Below, one piece after another: positions 1 to 7,890 of a DNA stretch of 64,000 nt. Where the stretch lies: NCBI GenBank assembly GCA_016791475.1, contig JAEUWI010000045.1:1-64000 (forward strand), written 5' to 3'. Within the stretch, counting starts at the first letter, position 1, and each line of letters starts with the position of its first letter. The position numbers and the translations under genes were made by a program. The notes beneath the pieces were generated by a model, which was given only the letters and a program-made list of their open reading frames with translations, searched no databases and was not told where the DNA came from. Origin of the DNA: Candidatus Hydrogenedentota bacterium. GTDB lineage: Bacteria > Hydrogenedentota > Hydrogenedentia > Hydrogenedentales > JAEUWI01.

Positions 1-330
1 TCGATGGGACCTCTTTTGGAAAGAATACTTGGCCCTACAGCACGCCGCTTGAGCGGTAGTATTAAAACTGCACCCTTATTTAAAAGATTGGTGGAGAAAC
101 CGTAAGCCGCAGCATTCGTGTCGCCCAGTCAAACCCGGTAGCCCCGATACTTACTAATCAGCCTCTGAGTGTCCTCGGCAGAAACGTGGGTTCCGTTTTA
201 CGAAGTTTGAGCATACTAGATGGGTGATATTGATAAGTCAAGCGCCATTCCGCGAAGCTGGGAATTCTACCCTGCACGAGTCCACTTATCCCCCCACACC
301 CGCTGCTTCCTCGTTGCCATCGCCACTCTA
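1..330. other. Non-coding left edge of the window
   Basis: No gene is supported here. The only open frames antisense to or running into the neighbouring NHL gene have arginine/histidine-rich translations typical of shadow frames. No RNA fold, repeat or clear promoter was recognised. The stretch is visibly less GC-rich than the following gene. Confidence 0.5.
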
Positions 331-1425
331 TCACTCCCCACTCCGCCACACCCGCCGCACGCGGTGGTTGTTCGTATCCCCCACATACACGGCGCCGTCC
401 GCCCCAACACAAATCCCATGCGGCCGGTCCATCTTTGCCGCTGTCGCGGGGCCGCCGTCGCCGCCAAATCCACGCCCATTCGGTCCGCTCCCGGCGATGG
501 TGGTGATGACGCCCGACTGCGTGTCGATCATCCGGATGGCCTGGTTCTCCGTGTCCACCACATGCACCTCGCCCGCTGGGCCGACGGCGATGCCTTTGGG
601 GCCGTCGAAGGTGGCCTCGCGGGCGGGGCCGCCGTCGCCGGTGTAGCCCCGCTCGCCCGTTCCGGCCACGTGGGTCAGTGTTCCCGTGCTCAGGTCCATA
701 CGCCACACGCTGTGTCCCTCGCGCAGGGCGATCCAGAGGGTGTCGCCGTCCACAAAGAGTGCGCGAGGCCCCACCATGGGGTTGCCGTCGGCCTGTTGGC
801 CGTCCTGGGGCATCGTCTTCTCGCCGTTGCCCGCAATGGTTCGGATCGTGCCCGACGCGAGGTCGACGCGGCGAATGCGGTGGTTGCCGATGTCGGCGAT
901 GAGCAGGCCGCCCTTCCCGTCGAGGTCGATGCTGTGGGGCTGCTTCAGCAGCGCCTCGGTCGCGGGACCGCCGTCGCCGCCGAACCCCTCGCGACCACAG
1001 CCCGCGACGGTGGTGATGATGTGGGTCTTCCCATCGATGCGGCGGACGATGTGGTTCTTCATTTCGACGACAAAAAGATTCCCCGCGTCGTCGAAGCGGA
1101 TCTCGTAGGGCTCGTTCAGGTCGGCGTCAAGGGCCAGCCTCCCATCGCCGCTATACCCGGCCCGCCCCGTACCGGCCACGGTGGTCAACGCCTGGGTATT
1201 CAGGTCGAATCGGCGAATGCGATGGTTCTCCACTTCGCAGATATAGAGCCCGCCATCGGGCCCGACCACCAGGCCAAAGGGCTGGCCGACGTTCCCGGGC
1301 GTGCCGTCCCCCACGGGCGAATCAATACGCCACTCGGCGGCCTGTGCGCGCCCGGTCAGGGCGGGAACGACGAAGAGAAGAGTCAGAAACAGAGCCACGG
1401 ACTTGTTATTTGGACGAAATGACAT
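331..1425 (-). CDS. Exported NHL-repeat beta-propeller protein
   Basis: A 364-residue secreted protein. The N-terminus is a Sec signal peptide with a hydrophobic core at about residues 9-22 and likely cleavage after GRAQA. The rest is six NHL blades of about 50 residues, each with a [Q/E/G/R]P.[G/S/E]I type turn and ending in a motif like NHRIRR (HRIRR, HIVRR, HRIRR, HSVWR, QAIRM, HRVRR), separated by VAGTG..G..GDGGPA loops. Six blades is the usual closed NHL propeller. The family binds ligands or proteins, and no catalytic site is visible. The start at 1425 is chosen because AGGAG lies just upstream and the signal peptide begins there; an upstream extension in the same frame reads through an inverted repeat and looks non-coding. 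Function unknown. Confidence 0.85.
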   Translation of the reverse strand: MSFRPNNKSVALFLTLLFVVPALTGRAQAAEWRIDSPVGDGTPGNVGQPFGLVVGPDGGLYICEVENHRIRRFDLNTQALTTVAGTGRAGYSGDGRLALDADLNEPYEIRFDDAGNLFVVEMKNHIVRRIDGKTHIITTVAGCGREGFGGDGGPATEALLKQPHSIDLDGKGGLLIADIGNHRIRRVDLASGTIRTIAGNGEKTMPQDGQQADGNPMVGPRALFVDGDTLWIALREGHSVWRMDLSTGTLTHVAGTGERGYTGDGGPAREATFDGPKGIAVGPAGEVHVVDTENQAIRMIDTQSGVITTIAGSGPNGRGFGGDGGPATAAKMDRPHGICVGADGAVYVGDTNNHRVRRVWRSGE

Positions 1426-1749
1426 TACGTTTTCTCCTACCCATTTGCGCCTTAACGCCTGATCCGTGCCCCTGTCCAATAGGACTCGCACGGCTGGGAG
1501 CGCGGGCGTCCTCGCCTGCACTTTGCGCCGCAGGCGCATGAACCGATTCAAATGCGCACTCATTCCTACCGAACACGATTAACCGCTTCGCACCTTTGAT
1601 CGCACCTCCGGTGCCTTGCAGGCGGGGACGCCTGCGCTCCCAGCCGTGCGCATTTTCCTCGGGGAACCAGGTCATGAGGATAATAAGACGCCCCAACTTT
1701 AGACGTCCTTCGTGCTACATCCGACGGTTTCGTGGGAAATAGGAAATCG
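1426..1749. repeat. Gap with a long inverted repeat (arms 1488-1520 and 1617-1649)
   Basis: The two 33-nt arms (left begins GCACGGCTGGGAGCG) are reverse complements at 31 of 33 positions and are separated by 96 nt. The rest of the gap shows no gene. From memory, GGCTGGGAGCGCAGGCG-type intergenic repeats occur in many unrelated environmental genomes; that resemblance is not verified here. The element sits upstream of the NHL gene and downstream of no strong terminator, so it could be a fold-back mobile element or a hairpin. Confidence 0.8.
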
Positions 1750-2733
1750 CTACGTCCCCACCGACTCCATCAAAATCTCATAGGACCTCACCCGCGCCGC
1801 ATGATCGTAAATTGCTGAGGCGACGATGAGTTCATCGACGCTCGTCCGGTCGATAAAGGCGTTCAACTCGTCCCGCACGCCGGCGCGGGCGCCGACGAAG
1901 GAACAGGACATCATGCCCGTCACGTGGGCCTTCTCGGCGGGGGTCCAGTAGACTTCGATATCGTCGATGGGCGGTCGCAACCGGCCGGGCGTGCCGCGTA
2001 TTAAGTTCGTGAACTGTTGTTGAGCCGAGGTAAAGAGCCGTCGCGCTTCGGCGTCGGTATCGGCGGCGAAGACGTTAACGCCCGCAGCCGCGTAGGGCGC
2101 GCTGAGCTGTTGCGACGGCTCAAATTCCCGGCGATAGATTTCCAGCGCGGGCATCAGTTCCCTCGGCGCGAAGTGGGACGCAAAGGCGTAGGGCAGGCCC
2201 ATCTTCGCGGCGAATTGCGCGCCGAAGAGGCTGGAGCCCAGGATCCACAGGGGCACCTTCGTTCCGGTGCCGGGCACCGCGCGGACCATCTGTCCTTCCT
2301 GCGCCACGCCCAGATAGGCCTGCAACTCGAGCACATCCTGTGGGAAATGGAGCGCGCTGTCCGCCGTGCGGCGCAGGGCGCGAACGGTGACTTGGTCCGT
2401 GCCGGGCGCGCGACCAAGCCCAAGATCGATCCGCCCCGGATAGAGGGATTCCAGCGTGCCGAACTGCTCCGCCACCACGAGGGGCGCGTGGTTCGGCAGC
2501 ATGATGCCCCCGGCGCCGACGCGGATGGTGTTCGTGCCCCCGGCCACATAGCCAATGAGCACCGCTGTCGCCGCACTGGCGATGCCGACCATGTTGTGAT
2601 GCTCCGCCAGCCAGAATCGATGATAGCCCAGGCGCTCCGCATGCCGCGCGAGGTCCAGCGTGTTCCGAAGCGCGTCGGCGGGCGTTGCGCCTTCCGGCAC
2701 GAAGGCGAGATCGAGTATCGAAAGACGGGTCAT
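1750..2733 (-). CDS. LLM-class flavin-dependent oxidoreductase (luciferase-like)
   Basis: A 327-residue TIM-barrel protein of the bacterial luciferase-like monooxygenase superfamily, in the YhbW/MsnO8-like branch. Recognisable signatures are the opening [11 protein letters not shown], the RFWLAEHHN segment (residues about 36-44), [11 protein letters not shown], and the [19 protein letters not shown] stretch that marks this subgroup. The family uses FMNH2 or F420 as cofactor; the substrate here is unknown. The start at 2733 is favoured because family homology begins at MTRLSILD, and the 60 residues before it look like untranslated leader. It stands alone between the NHL gene and the VapBC pair. 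Confidence 0.87.
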   Translation of the reverse strand: MTRLSILDLAFVPEGATPADALRNTLDLARHAERLGYHRFWLAEHHNMVGIASAATAVLIGYVAGGTNTIRVGAGGIMLPNHAPLVVAEQFGTLESLYPGRIDLGLGRAPGTDQVTVRALRRTADSALHFPQDVLELQAYLGVAQEGQMVRAVPGTGTKVPLWILGSSLFGAQFAAKMGLPYAFASHFAPRELMPALEIYRREFEPSQQLSAPYAAAGVNVFAADTDAEARRLFTSAQQQFTNLIRGTPGRLRPPIDDIEVYWTPAEKAHVTGMMSCSFVGARAGVRDELNAFIDRTSVDELIVASAIYDHAARVRSYEILMESVGT

Positions 2734-2785
2734 GTTTATACTGCCTTTTCGCCACCCCTGTCCCCGAGCTGCTCCTCGGAAGGGA

Positions 2786-3232
2786 TTATTCCACCGCCAC
2801 GACTTCCAGGCGCTCGGACTCCCCAGGTATGCGCGGCAAGAGTGCGGAGATGCCCGAGTCCAGTGTCGCGAGCCTGCCACCTCTGAGTCTCGCCAGTGCC
2901 AGCAGGTAGGCATCCGTAATCTGATTGTGCCCGGTAATTTTGGCCGTGCGCTCCAGAATGATTCTCAGCGGGAGATCGTCCGGCCAGAATTCATATCCCG
3001 ATTGACCAGTCAAGGTGTTCAGCAGGAGAATAGCCGCTTCAGGCGCGACGGCGTAGGGTTGCATACGCGGATTGGAGATTACTCTCACAAAGGCGGCTTC
3101 AGTAAAGGGGCAGGTGGCCCAGCCCTCCTCGCGAATTCCGCGAAACCAGGAAATAACCGCTTTGTGGCGCGCGTGCGCGGGCCAAGCGAGCGCAATGAGT
3201 ATATTGGCGTCCAGCAGGCGGACGCTCACCAC
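2786..3232 (-). CDS. vapC: PIN-domain toxin, VapC family
   Basis: A 148-residue PIN-domain ribonuclease. The conserved acidic residues are visible: the N-terminal D in LLDANIL, an E in the TEAAFVRV helix, the D in ITDAYL and the D in LATLDSG. These form the Mg2+-binding site of the family. It starts with GTG and overlaps the stop of the upstream antitoxin gene by 7 bp, so the two are translationally coupled as in type II toxin-antitoxin modules. A second GTG three bases in is an alternative start. VapC toxins cut tRNA or rRNA; the target here is not known. Confidence 0.85.
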   Translation of the reverse strand: MVSVRLLDANILIALAWPAHARHKAVISWFRGIREEGWATCPFTEAAFVRVISNPRMQPYAVAPEAAILLLNTLTGQSGYEFWPDDLPLRIILERTAKITGHNQITDAYLLALARLRGGRLATLDSGISALLPRIPGESERLEVVAVE

Positions 3233-3519
3233 TCGTCTTCCAGAGACCGTATGAACTCCGTCGAAATCTGCGGCGCTCCTACTGGCATGCGAAACACGGG
3301 GAGTCCCGTCTCTTTACAGATCTCGATGCCAGCTTCCTCAAGGGTTAGGCCCTCCGCCCGCCCGCGTGGGTCCATGGGGCGTTTCTTCGTGGCCTCGTTG
3401 CTCAAACGGTGCGCCACTTCGCGTTCTGAAGAAATCTCACGCCAGAGTTCGATGGGCAGAATGACGCCCACCTCCCGCCCGTCCGCATCAGTTATATATT
3501 GAACGTCGTTCAAGGTCAT
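3226..3519 (-). CDS. Antitoxin partner of the VapC-like toxin
   Basis: A 97-residue protein directly upstream of, and overlapping, the PIN toxin gene. The N-terminus (QYITDADGREVGVILP) is typical of small antitoxins that autorepress their operon. The C-terminal half, acidic and ending [10 protein letters not shown], is likely to be the toxin-binding tail. The start has a GAGGTG ribosome site about 8 nt upstream. The DNA-binding fold cannot be assigned firmly to Phd, AbrB or RHH from sequence alone, so the function rests largely on gene order and overlap. Confidence 0.75.
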   Translation of the reverse strand: MTLNDVQYITDADGREVGVILPIELWREISSEREVAHRLSNEATKKRPMDPRGRAEGLTLEEAGIEICKETGLPVFRMPVGAPQISTEFIRSLEDEW

Positions 3520-3569
3520 CGCTTACACCTCGGATCCATCCTACCACAAGCTCCTGAATAGCGCCAAAA

Positions 3570-3660
3570 CCGTCAACCGTCAACCGTCAACCGTCAACCG
3601 TCAACCGTCAACCGTCAACCGTCAACCGTCAACTGTCAACTGTCAACTGTCAACTGTCAA
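3570..3660. repeat. 7-bp tandem array, 13 units (CCGTCAA/CTGTCAA)
   Basis: Nine perfect CCGTCAA units (3570-3632) are followed by four CTGTCAA units (3633-3660). The block change from C to T at one position suggests expansion by slippage or unequal exchange after a point mutation. The array starts 6 nt past the stop codon of the downstream-strand permease gene (stop at 3667-3669), that is, in its 3' untranslated region. Confidence 0.97.
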
Positions 3661-3666
3661 CTCCCC

Positions 3667-4929
3667 TCACACCACCTTGTCATCCGCCGCGACCAGCACT
3701 TCCTCCTCCGCCACATCCACCACCGTCTTCACCGGTCCACGGAAGAACAGCAGAAACACCACCAGCACACCGACCGCGCCCCACGCGGGCGCGCTCCAGA
3801 TCGCCTGCCAATCGTGAAGGTAGCCGCTGACCGGTTTGGCAAGTTTGTTTGCCTCCATGACCTTCCCGGCCAGCAGGGTGCCGACAAAGGCGCCGACGCC
3901 CCAGAGAATAAAGGCGATAAAACCCTGGGCCGCGCCGCGCATGCGTTCGTTGCTCTCCTCGTCCACGTAGAGTTGTCCGGCAATGAAGAGGAAGTCATAG
4001 CAAACGCCGTGGATCAGGATGGCGCTGATAATCAGCGTGGTGGACAGGGTGGCGGCATCGACACTCTGCGCGAGGAGGAAGTAACGTGTGACCCAGGCAA
4101 TGATGCCGATGGCGATGGTTTTCTTGTAGCCGAGTTTGTGCAGCAAGAACGGCAAGAGGATAAGAAACACCACATCGGACACTTGCGCAAGGGTGAGTCT
4201 GCCCGCAAAGTTTTCCCAGCCGTGCTCGGTGAGATAAATGCCGAGGTTGACGAAATAGAAGTAGAGCGGGATGCAGATGAGGAACATGCAGCCGATGAAG
4301 ATGGCAAAGGAAGGCTTCTTCAGCAGCGCGAGGGCGTCGAGGCCGAGTATTTCGCGCAGGGGCACGTTTTCCCCCACTTTCATAGGCGGAGTATGGGGCA
4401 GGGTCAGCGCATAAAGCCCCAACGCGATGGAGCTCGCACCCGCGAGGTAAAACTGGAGCGCGACCTGCTCCGCTTTCAGCGCGCTGACGAGGAGTCCCGC
4501 CGCCACCCAGCCCACGGCGGACAGGGTTTTCACGTGGGGGAAGTCCTTTTTCGCATTGGGCAATTGGTGCAGCGACAGGGAATTCCCCAGGGCGAGGGTG
4601 GGCACATAGGTGGCGCAATAAACGATGAGCAGCGCATAGAAGGGTGCGAAATCCTTCATCTGGGGCAGCAGAAAGAGCAGCGCCCCACCGAGGATGCCGA
4701 GCGCCCCAAGCAGCTTCTCCGAGGCGAAGTAGCGGTCGGCTATCAGGCCCACGAAGAAGGGGGAGATCATCGCGCCAACGGCAAAGGCGCCATAGGCCAG
4801 GCCAATCTGACCCCCTTCGAATTTCAGCGCATTTGCGAGGTAGGCGCCCATGCTGGCGTACCAGCAGCCCCACGTGAAATATTGGAGAAACATGAAGACG
4901 GACAAACGAAGCTTTATGTTCGGATGCAT
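3667..4929 (-). CDS. NupG-like MFS nucleoside:H+ symporter
   Basis: A 420-residue integral membrane protein with about 12 hydrophobic segments. The opening MHPNIKLRLSVFMFLQYFTWG, the YASMGAYL segment and the early RYFASEKLL loop are typical of the nucleoside:H+ symporter (NHS) branch of the major facilitator superfamily that includes E. coli NupG and XapB. PVC-type genomes carry many paralogues of unknown substrate, so nucleoside transport is a family-level assignment. GAGG lies about 9 nt before the ATG. The C-terminal tail is short and acidic. It is transcribed away from the FAD oxidoreductase gene. Confidence 0.85.
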   Translation of the reverse strand: MHPNIKLRLSVFMFLQYFTWGCWYASMGAYLANALKFEGGQIGLAYGAFAVGAMISPFFVGLIADRYFASEKLLGALGILGGALLFLLPQMKDFAPFYALLIVYCATYVPTLALGNSLSLHQLPNAKKDFPHVKTLSAVGWVAAGLLVSALKAEQVALQFYLAGASSIALGLYALTLPHTPPMKVGENVPLREILGLDALALLKKPSFAIFIGCMFLICIPLYFYFVNLGIYLTEHGWENFAGRLTLAQVSDVVFLILLPFLLHKLGYKKTIAIGIIAWVTRYFLLAQSVDAATLSTTLIISAILIHGVCYDFLFIAGQLYVDEESNERMRGAAQGFIAFILWGVGAFVGTLLAGKVMEANKLAKPVSGYLHDWQAIWSAPAWGAVGVLVVFLLFFRGPVKTVVDVAEEEVLVAADDKVV

Positions 4930-5030
4930 GACATTCCTCGGGGTGGGGTCGAGACCAGAACGTTACAACACGTTTCACTGGCGTGATTAGAGCCTAAAGC
5001 ACACCAGGATAGCAATCGCAATTTCCAGCG

Positions 5031-5059
5031 TTGCAGATTCAGGTGGATGGGCCTATGAT
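5031..5059 (+). promoter_or_regulatory. Sigma-70-type promoter for the FAD oxidoreductase gene
   Basis: TTGCAG (5031-5036), a 17-nt spacer and TATGAT (5054-5059) lie about 50 nt upstream of the ATG at 5112. Spacing is canonical and both boxes match 4-5 of 6 consensus bases. Confidence 0.6.
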
Positions 5060-5111
5060 AAGCAGTCGGACATTGCGGCGGGCCGGGTAGCCCCGCCAGA
5101 GGAGGAAGAGA

Positions 5112-6758
5112 ATGACATCGCCGAATACCTGCACGCGGCGCGAGTTTGTCGCCTTGACCTGCGGCGCCTTGCCCGCCATCGCCACAGCCAATGCCTTCGC
5201 CGGGCCGGCGCTCCTCAAAGCCGATGTATGCGTCTACGCCGCCACAGCGGGCGGCATTATGGCGGCCGTGGCGGCATCGCGCGAAGGGTGCCGCGTTCTC
5301 ATTGTAGAGCCCAGTCGCTGGCTGGGCGGCATGACCGGCGGCGGAATCAACCACATCGATTGGGGCCGGAAGGAGGCGGTGGGCGGCGGCGCCTTCGCAA
5401 TCCTGGAGAAGAACTACGACAACGCGCAGTACCGAAAGGTCTTTGCGGACCTCGTGGCCGAGCATAAGATAGAGGTCCTGTTCGAACATCGCCTGAACTC
5501 GGTCCATCGCGATGGCCCGCTGATAACGTCCCTCTCGCTGGACTACGCGCCGCCCGACCCCACCGGTTGTCCCGTCGCCTCGGCCACAACGCAGAACGCT
5601 GTTTCGGTTCAGGCGGCCCTCTTTCTCGATTGTTCCTACGAGGGCGACCTCATGGCGGCCTCCGGCGTGTCCCATACCTTCGGCCGCGAATCAACCGGGC
5701 AATACGGTGAATCCCTCGGCGGCGTGCGTCCCAATTTGTGGACCTACGACATCGATCCCTACAACACCGCGGGCGACCCGTCGAGCGGACTTCTCCCCCT
5801 GCTGCAGGAAAGGGAAATGGCGCCCCTGGGCAGTGCGGACAAGCTCATGATGGGCTACGCCTTTCGCTACAAATACGATCTCGTCGGCGACGGCTGGCCC
5901 ATAACCCCCACCGACGACTACGACCCGGCCCAGTTCGAGGTATTCCGCCGGGGTTTCAAACAGGGCCTCGACCTTCAGCGCTCCAGGAAGATGAAGGTCC
6001 TCGGTGAGATCATCGAAAACAATGGCCGACTGTACGACGACCCAAGCGGCAATACGAACCGCTCCCTCCTGAATACCACCGTGTTCGGGTGCAACGACGC
6101 CTACCCCGATGGAGACTGGGCCGTCCGCTCCAAAATCTGGAAGTTCCATCAGGACTTTTTCCGAAATCTCACCCATTTTCTCCGCACCGACCCGTCCGTT
6201 CCACCCGCCTTGAAAACACCGGCGGACCAGGCGACTTTCCTGCGGGGCCAGTTTGACGATTCCGCCGGTTGGCCGCACCAGTTGTACGTGCGGGAAGCCC
6301 GGCGAATGGTGTCTTCCTACGTCGTAACGCAGAAGGACCTCGAAGGAAAATCGGATCCGCCCCATGCCGTCGGACTGGCCTCCTACGGTGTGGATGACTG
6401 GCCCTACGCCACCCTGGCCGTCGGAGGAAAAGTCGCCCTGAGCGGTGGGGAGTTTTCGATTCTGTACCTGGACGAAAAATACAAGGGCATCTACAAAATC
6501 CCCTATGAGGCCATCACACCCCGCCGGGAGGAATGTGAAAACCTGCTGGTTCCCGTTTGCTGCTCGGCAAGTCACATTGCCATGACCTCCCTGCGCATGG
6601 AGCCGGTCTGGATGATCCTCGGTGAATCCGCCGGGGTCGCCGCCGCAATCAGCGCGAAGCGCGGCGCGCCCGTGCAGGACCTTCCCTATTCGGAGCTCCG
6701 ACCGAGACTGCTGGCACTGGGCCAGAAACTGGAAAGAACCAACCCTTCACAAGGGTGA
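5112..6758 (+). CDS. Tat-exported FAD-dependent oxidoreductase
   Basis: A 548-residue flavoprotein of the FAD_oxidored type. The N-terminus carries a twin-arginine signal (TRREFVALTCGAL, then an alanine-rich stretch ending near NAFAGPA). The dinucleotide-binding loop follows as VYAATAGGIMAAVAA with EP at the end of the second strand, then the RWLGGMTGGG motif characteristic of the family. The C-terminus has the ESAGVAAA helix that contacts the FAD pyrophosphate. Folding with FAD before export explains the Tat signal. These proteins are abundant in Planctomycetes-like genomes, and the substrate is not known. It is followed after 6 nt by a small exported protein gene, probably co-transcribed. 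Confidence 0.85.
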   Translation: MTSPNTCTRREFVALTCGALPAIATANAFAGPALLKADVCVYAATAGGIMAAVAASREGCRVLIVEPSRWLGGMTGGGINHIDWGRKEAVGGGAFAILEKNYDNAQYRKVFADLVAEHKIEVLFEHRLNSVHRDGPLITSLSLDYAPPDPTGCPVASATTQNAVSVQAALFLDCSYEGDLMAASGVSHTFGRESTGQYGESLGGVRPNLWTYDIDPYNTAGDPSSGLLPLLQEREMAPLGSADKLMMGYAFRYKYDLVGDGWPITPTDDYDPAQFEVFRRGFKQGLDLQRSRKMKVLGEIIENNGRLYDDPSGNTNRSLLNTTVFGCNDAYPDGDWAVRSKIWKFHQDFFRNLTHFLRTDPSVPPALKTPADQATFLRGQFDDSAGWPHQLYVREARRMVSSYVVTQKDLEGKSDPPHAVGLASYGVDDWPYATLAVGGKVALSGGEFSILYLDEKYKGIYKIPYEAITPRREECENLLVPVCCSASHIAMTSLRMEPVWMILGESAGVAAAISAKRGAPVQDLPYSELRPRLLALGQKLERTNPSQG

Positions 6759-6764
6759 AACAGC

Positions 6765-7466
6765 ATGCCCATGCTCCCCACAATCCATTCGCGTCTTCGC
6801 TGCCTGTCGCTCGTACCGCTACTCTTCCTCGTGACCATGCCCGCACACGCCGAAGCCATCCCCGTGGCGCCCGACCGCAAGAGCGTCACCGTGGACAGCT
6901 ACACCGTTCCCCTGAACGATGACCAGCGAAAGGACGTCGAACAGCGACGCAAGCTCACCCTGACGGATGAACAAATGGCCCCGCTGCGGGCCATCTGCGA
7001 CACTACCCCCAATACCATTGATGTGGTCTCCTCCCAGTACGACAGTTGCACCTGCGGCATGGGGGTCTACGCCATCTGGTGCCGCCCCGGCGAGGTGGAA
7101 ATTCCCTGGACCAGCGTGGAAGCGGAGCTGGAGAAAAAAGCGGAGCCGCCGACGGCGGACGCGGAGCCGGGACCGGAAACCGGCACACCGGAATCTACCC
7201 GGGTCATTGTCGACGCCGCTGGGAAGCTCTATCTCGACGGTAAAGAGTGCCAGGAGGCCGACGTCATGGCCCTGATCGATACGCTGCACGAACGCCAGAA
7301 GGAAAACGACTGGGTATCCTGGTGGATCACCCTCGACATCCCACCACCCATCGACGAGGCCACCGACACCCGTATTCACGAGCGCGCGGCCCGCATCGAA
7401 GCCCACTGCAAAGCGCGAAACGTCGGATTCTGGGGCCTCGGCATCAGCGCGGACAAGTTCCGATAG
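6765..7466 (+). CDS. Small exported protein with an ExbD-like periplasmic segment
   Basis: A 233-residue protein with a Sec signal peptide (cleavage probably after AHAEA). The middle contains a cysteine cluster (CTCGMG...WCRPGE) and a proline/glutamate-rich linker. Residues about 145-233 (RVIVDAAGKLYLDGKEC, then a helix, then ARIEAHCKARNVGFWGLG) resemble the periplasmic half of ExbD/TolR proteins but without their membrane anchor. This resemblance is weak and inferred by eye. AAGGGTG lies upstream of the ATG, and the gene begins 6 nt after the FAD oxidoreductase stop, so they are likely one operon. Confidence 0.6.
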   Translation: MPMLPTIHSRLRCLSLVPLLFLVTMPAHAEAIPVAPDRKSVTVDSYTVPLNDDQRKDVEQRRKLTLTDEQMAPLRAICDTTPNTIDVVSSQYDSCTCGMGVYAIWCRPGEVEIPWTSVEAELEKKAEPPTADAEPGPETGTPESTRVIVDAAGKLYLDGKECQEADVMALIDTLHERQKENDWVSWWITLDIPPPIDEATDTRIHERAARIEAHCKARNVGFWGLGISADKFR

Positions 7467-7781
7467 CACCGCCCATAAGCTCCCGTCCCACCCAAAAAAG
7501 TGCAACGTCCGATCCATACTTATAGAGGTGGTCGGTGGAGAATCTCCGATCAACGATTCGTTCCTTCACCGCGTTCCACGAACGGCGCGGCCACTGACCT
7601 GTGCGAATGAGAAGGGGAGGTATACCGGTTACCCTCCCCCGACACCGCCAGGCAACCCGCGTCACGTGAAAACTACGAAGGAAATCCGCAGACCACCCCG
7701 AGTAAAGTCCGGCGCCGGACAATTCCCCAACGCCCGAACTGTCTCTATCGAAATGACCACCCCCAGCGGACCCGCCACGCA
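7467..7781. other. Intergenic stretch without a recognised feature
   Basis: This gap between two convergent genes shows no gene or fold that can be supported. Open frames crossing it run into the tandem array and look spurious. Confidence 0.5.
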
Positions 7782-7889
7782 GTCCATTCGCTGCGGCGAA
7801 CCCACTCGGTCCATTCGCCGCGGCGAATCCACTCGGTCCACTCGGTCCACTCGGTCCACTCGGTCCACTCGGTCCACTCGGTCCACGCG
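7782..7889. repeat. Two-level tandem array: 2 x 27 bp followed by 6 x 9 bp
   Basis: Two 27-bp units (7782-7808, 7809-7835) each hold GTCCATTCG and a CGCCGCGGCGAA-like core. They are followed by five perfect GTCCACTCG 9-mers (7836-7880) and one variant (7881-7889). The 27-mers are three 9-mers long, so the array has a 9-bp base period throughout. It begins 1 nt after the stop codon (7891-7893) of the serine hydrolase gene on the minus strand. Confidence 0.95.
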
Positions 7890-7890
7890 C

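Noticed and set aside
3570-3660. Possible CRISPR array
   Set aside because: The repeats are 7 bp and contiguous, with no unique spacers and no cas genes. The other arrays fail on the same grounds.
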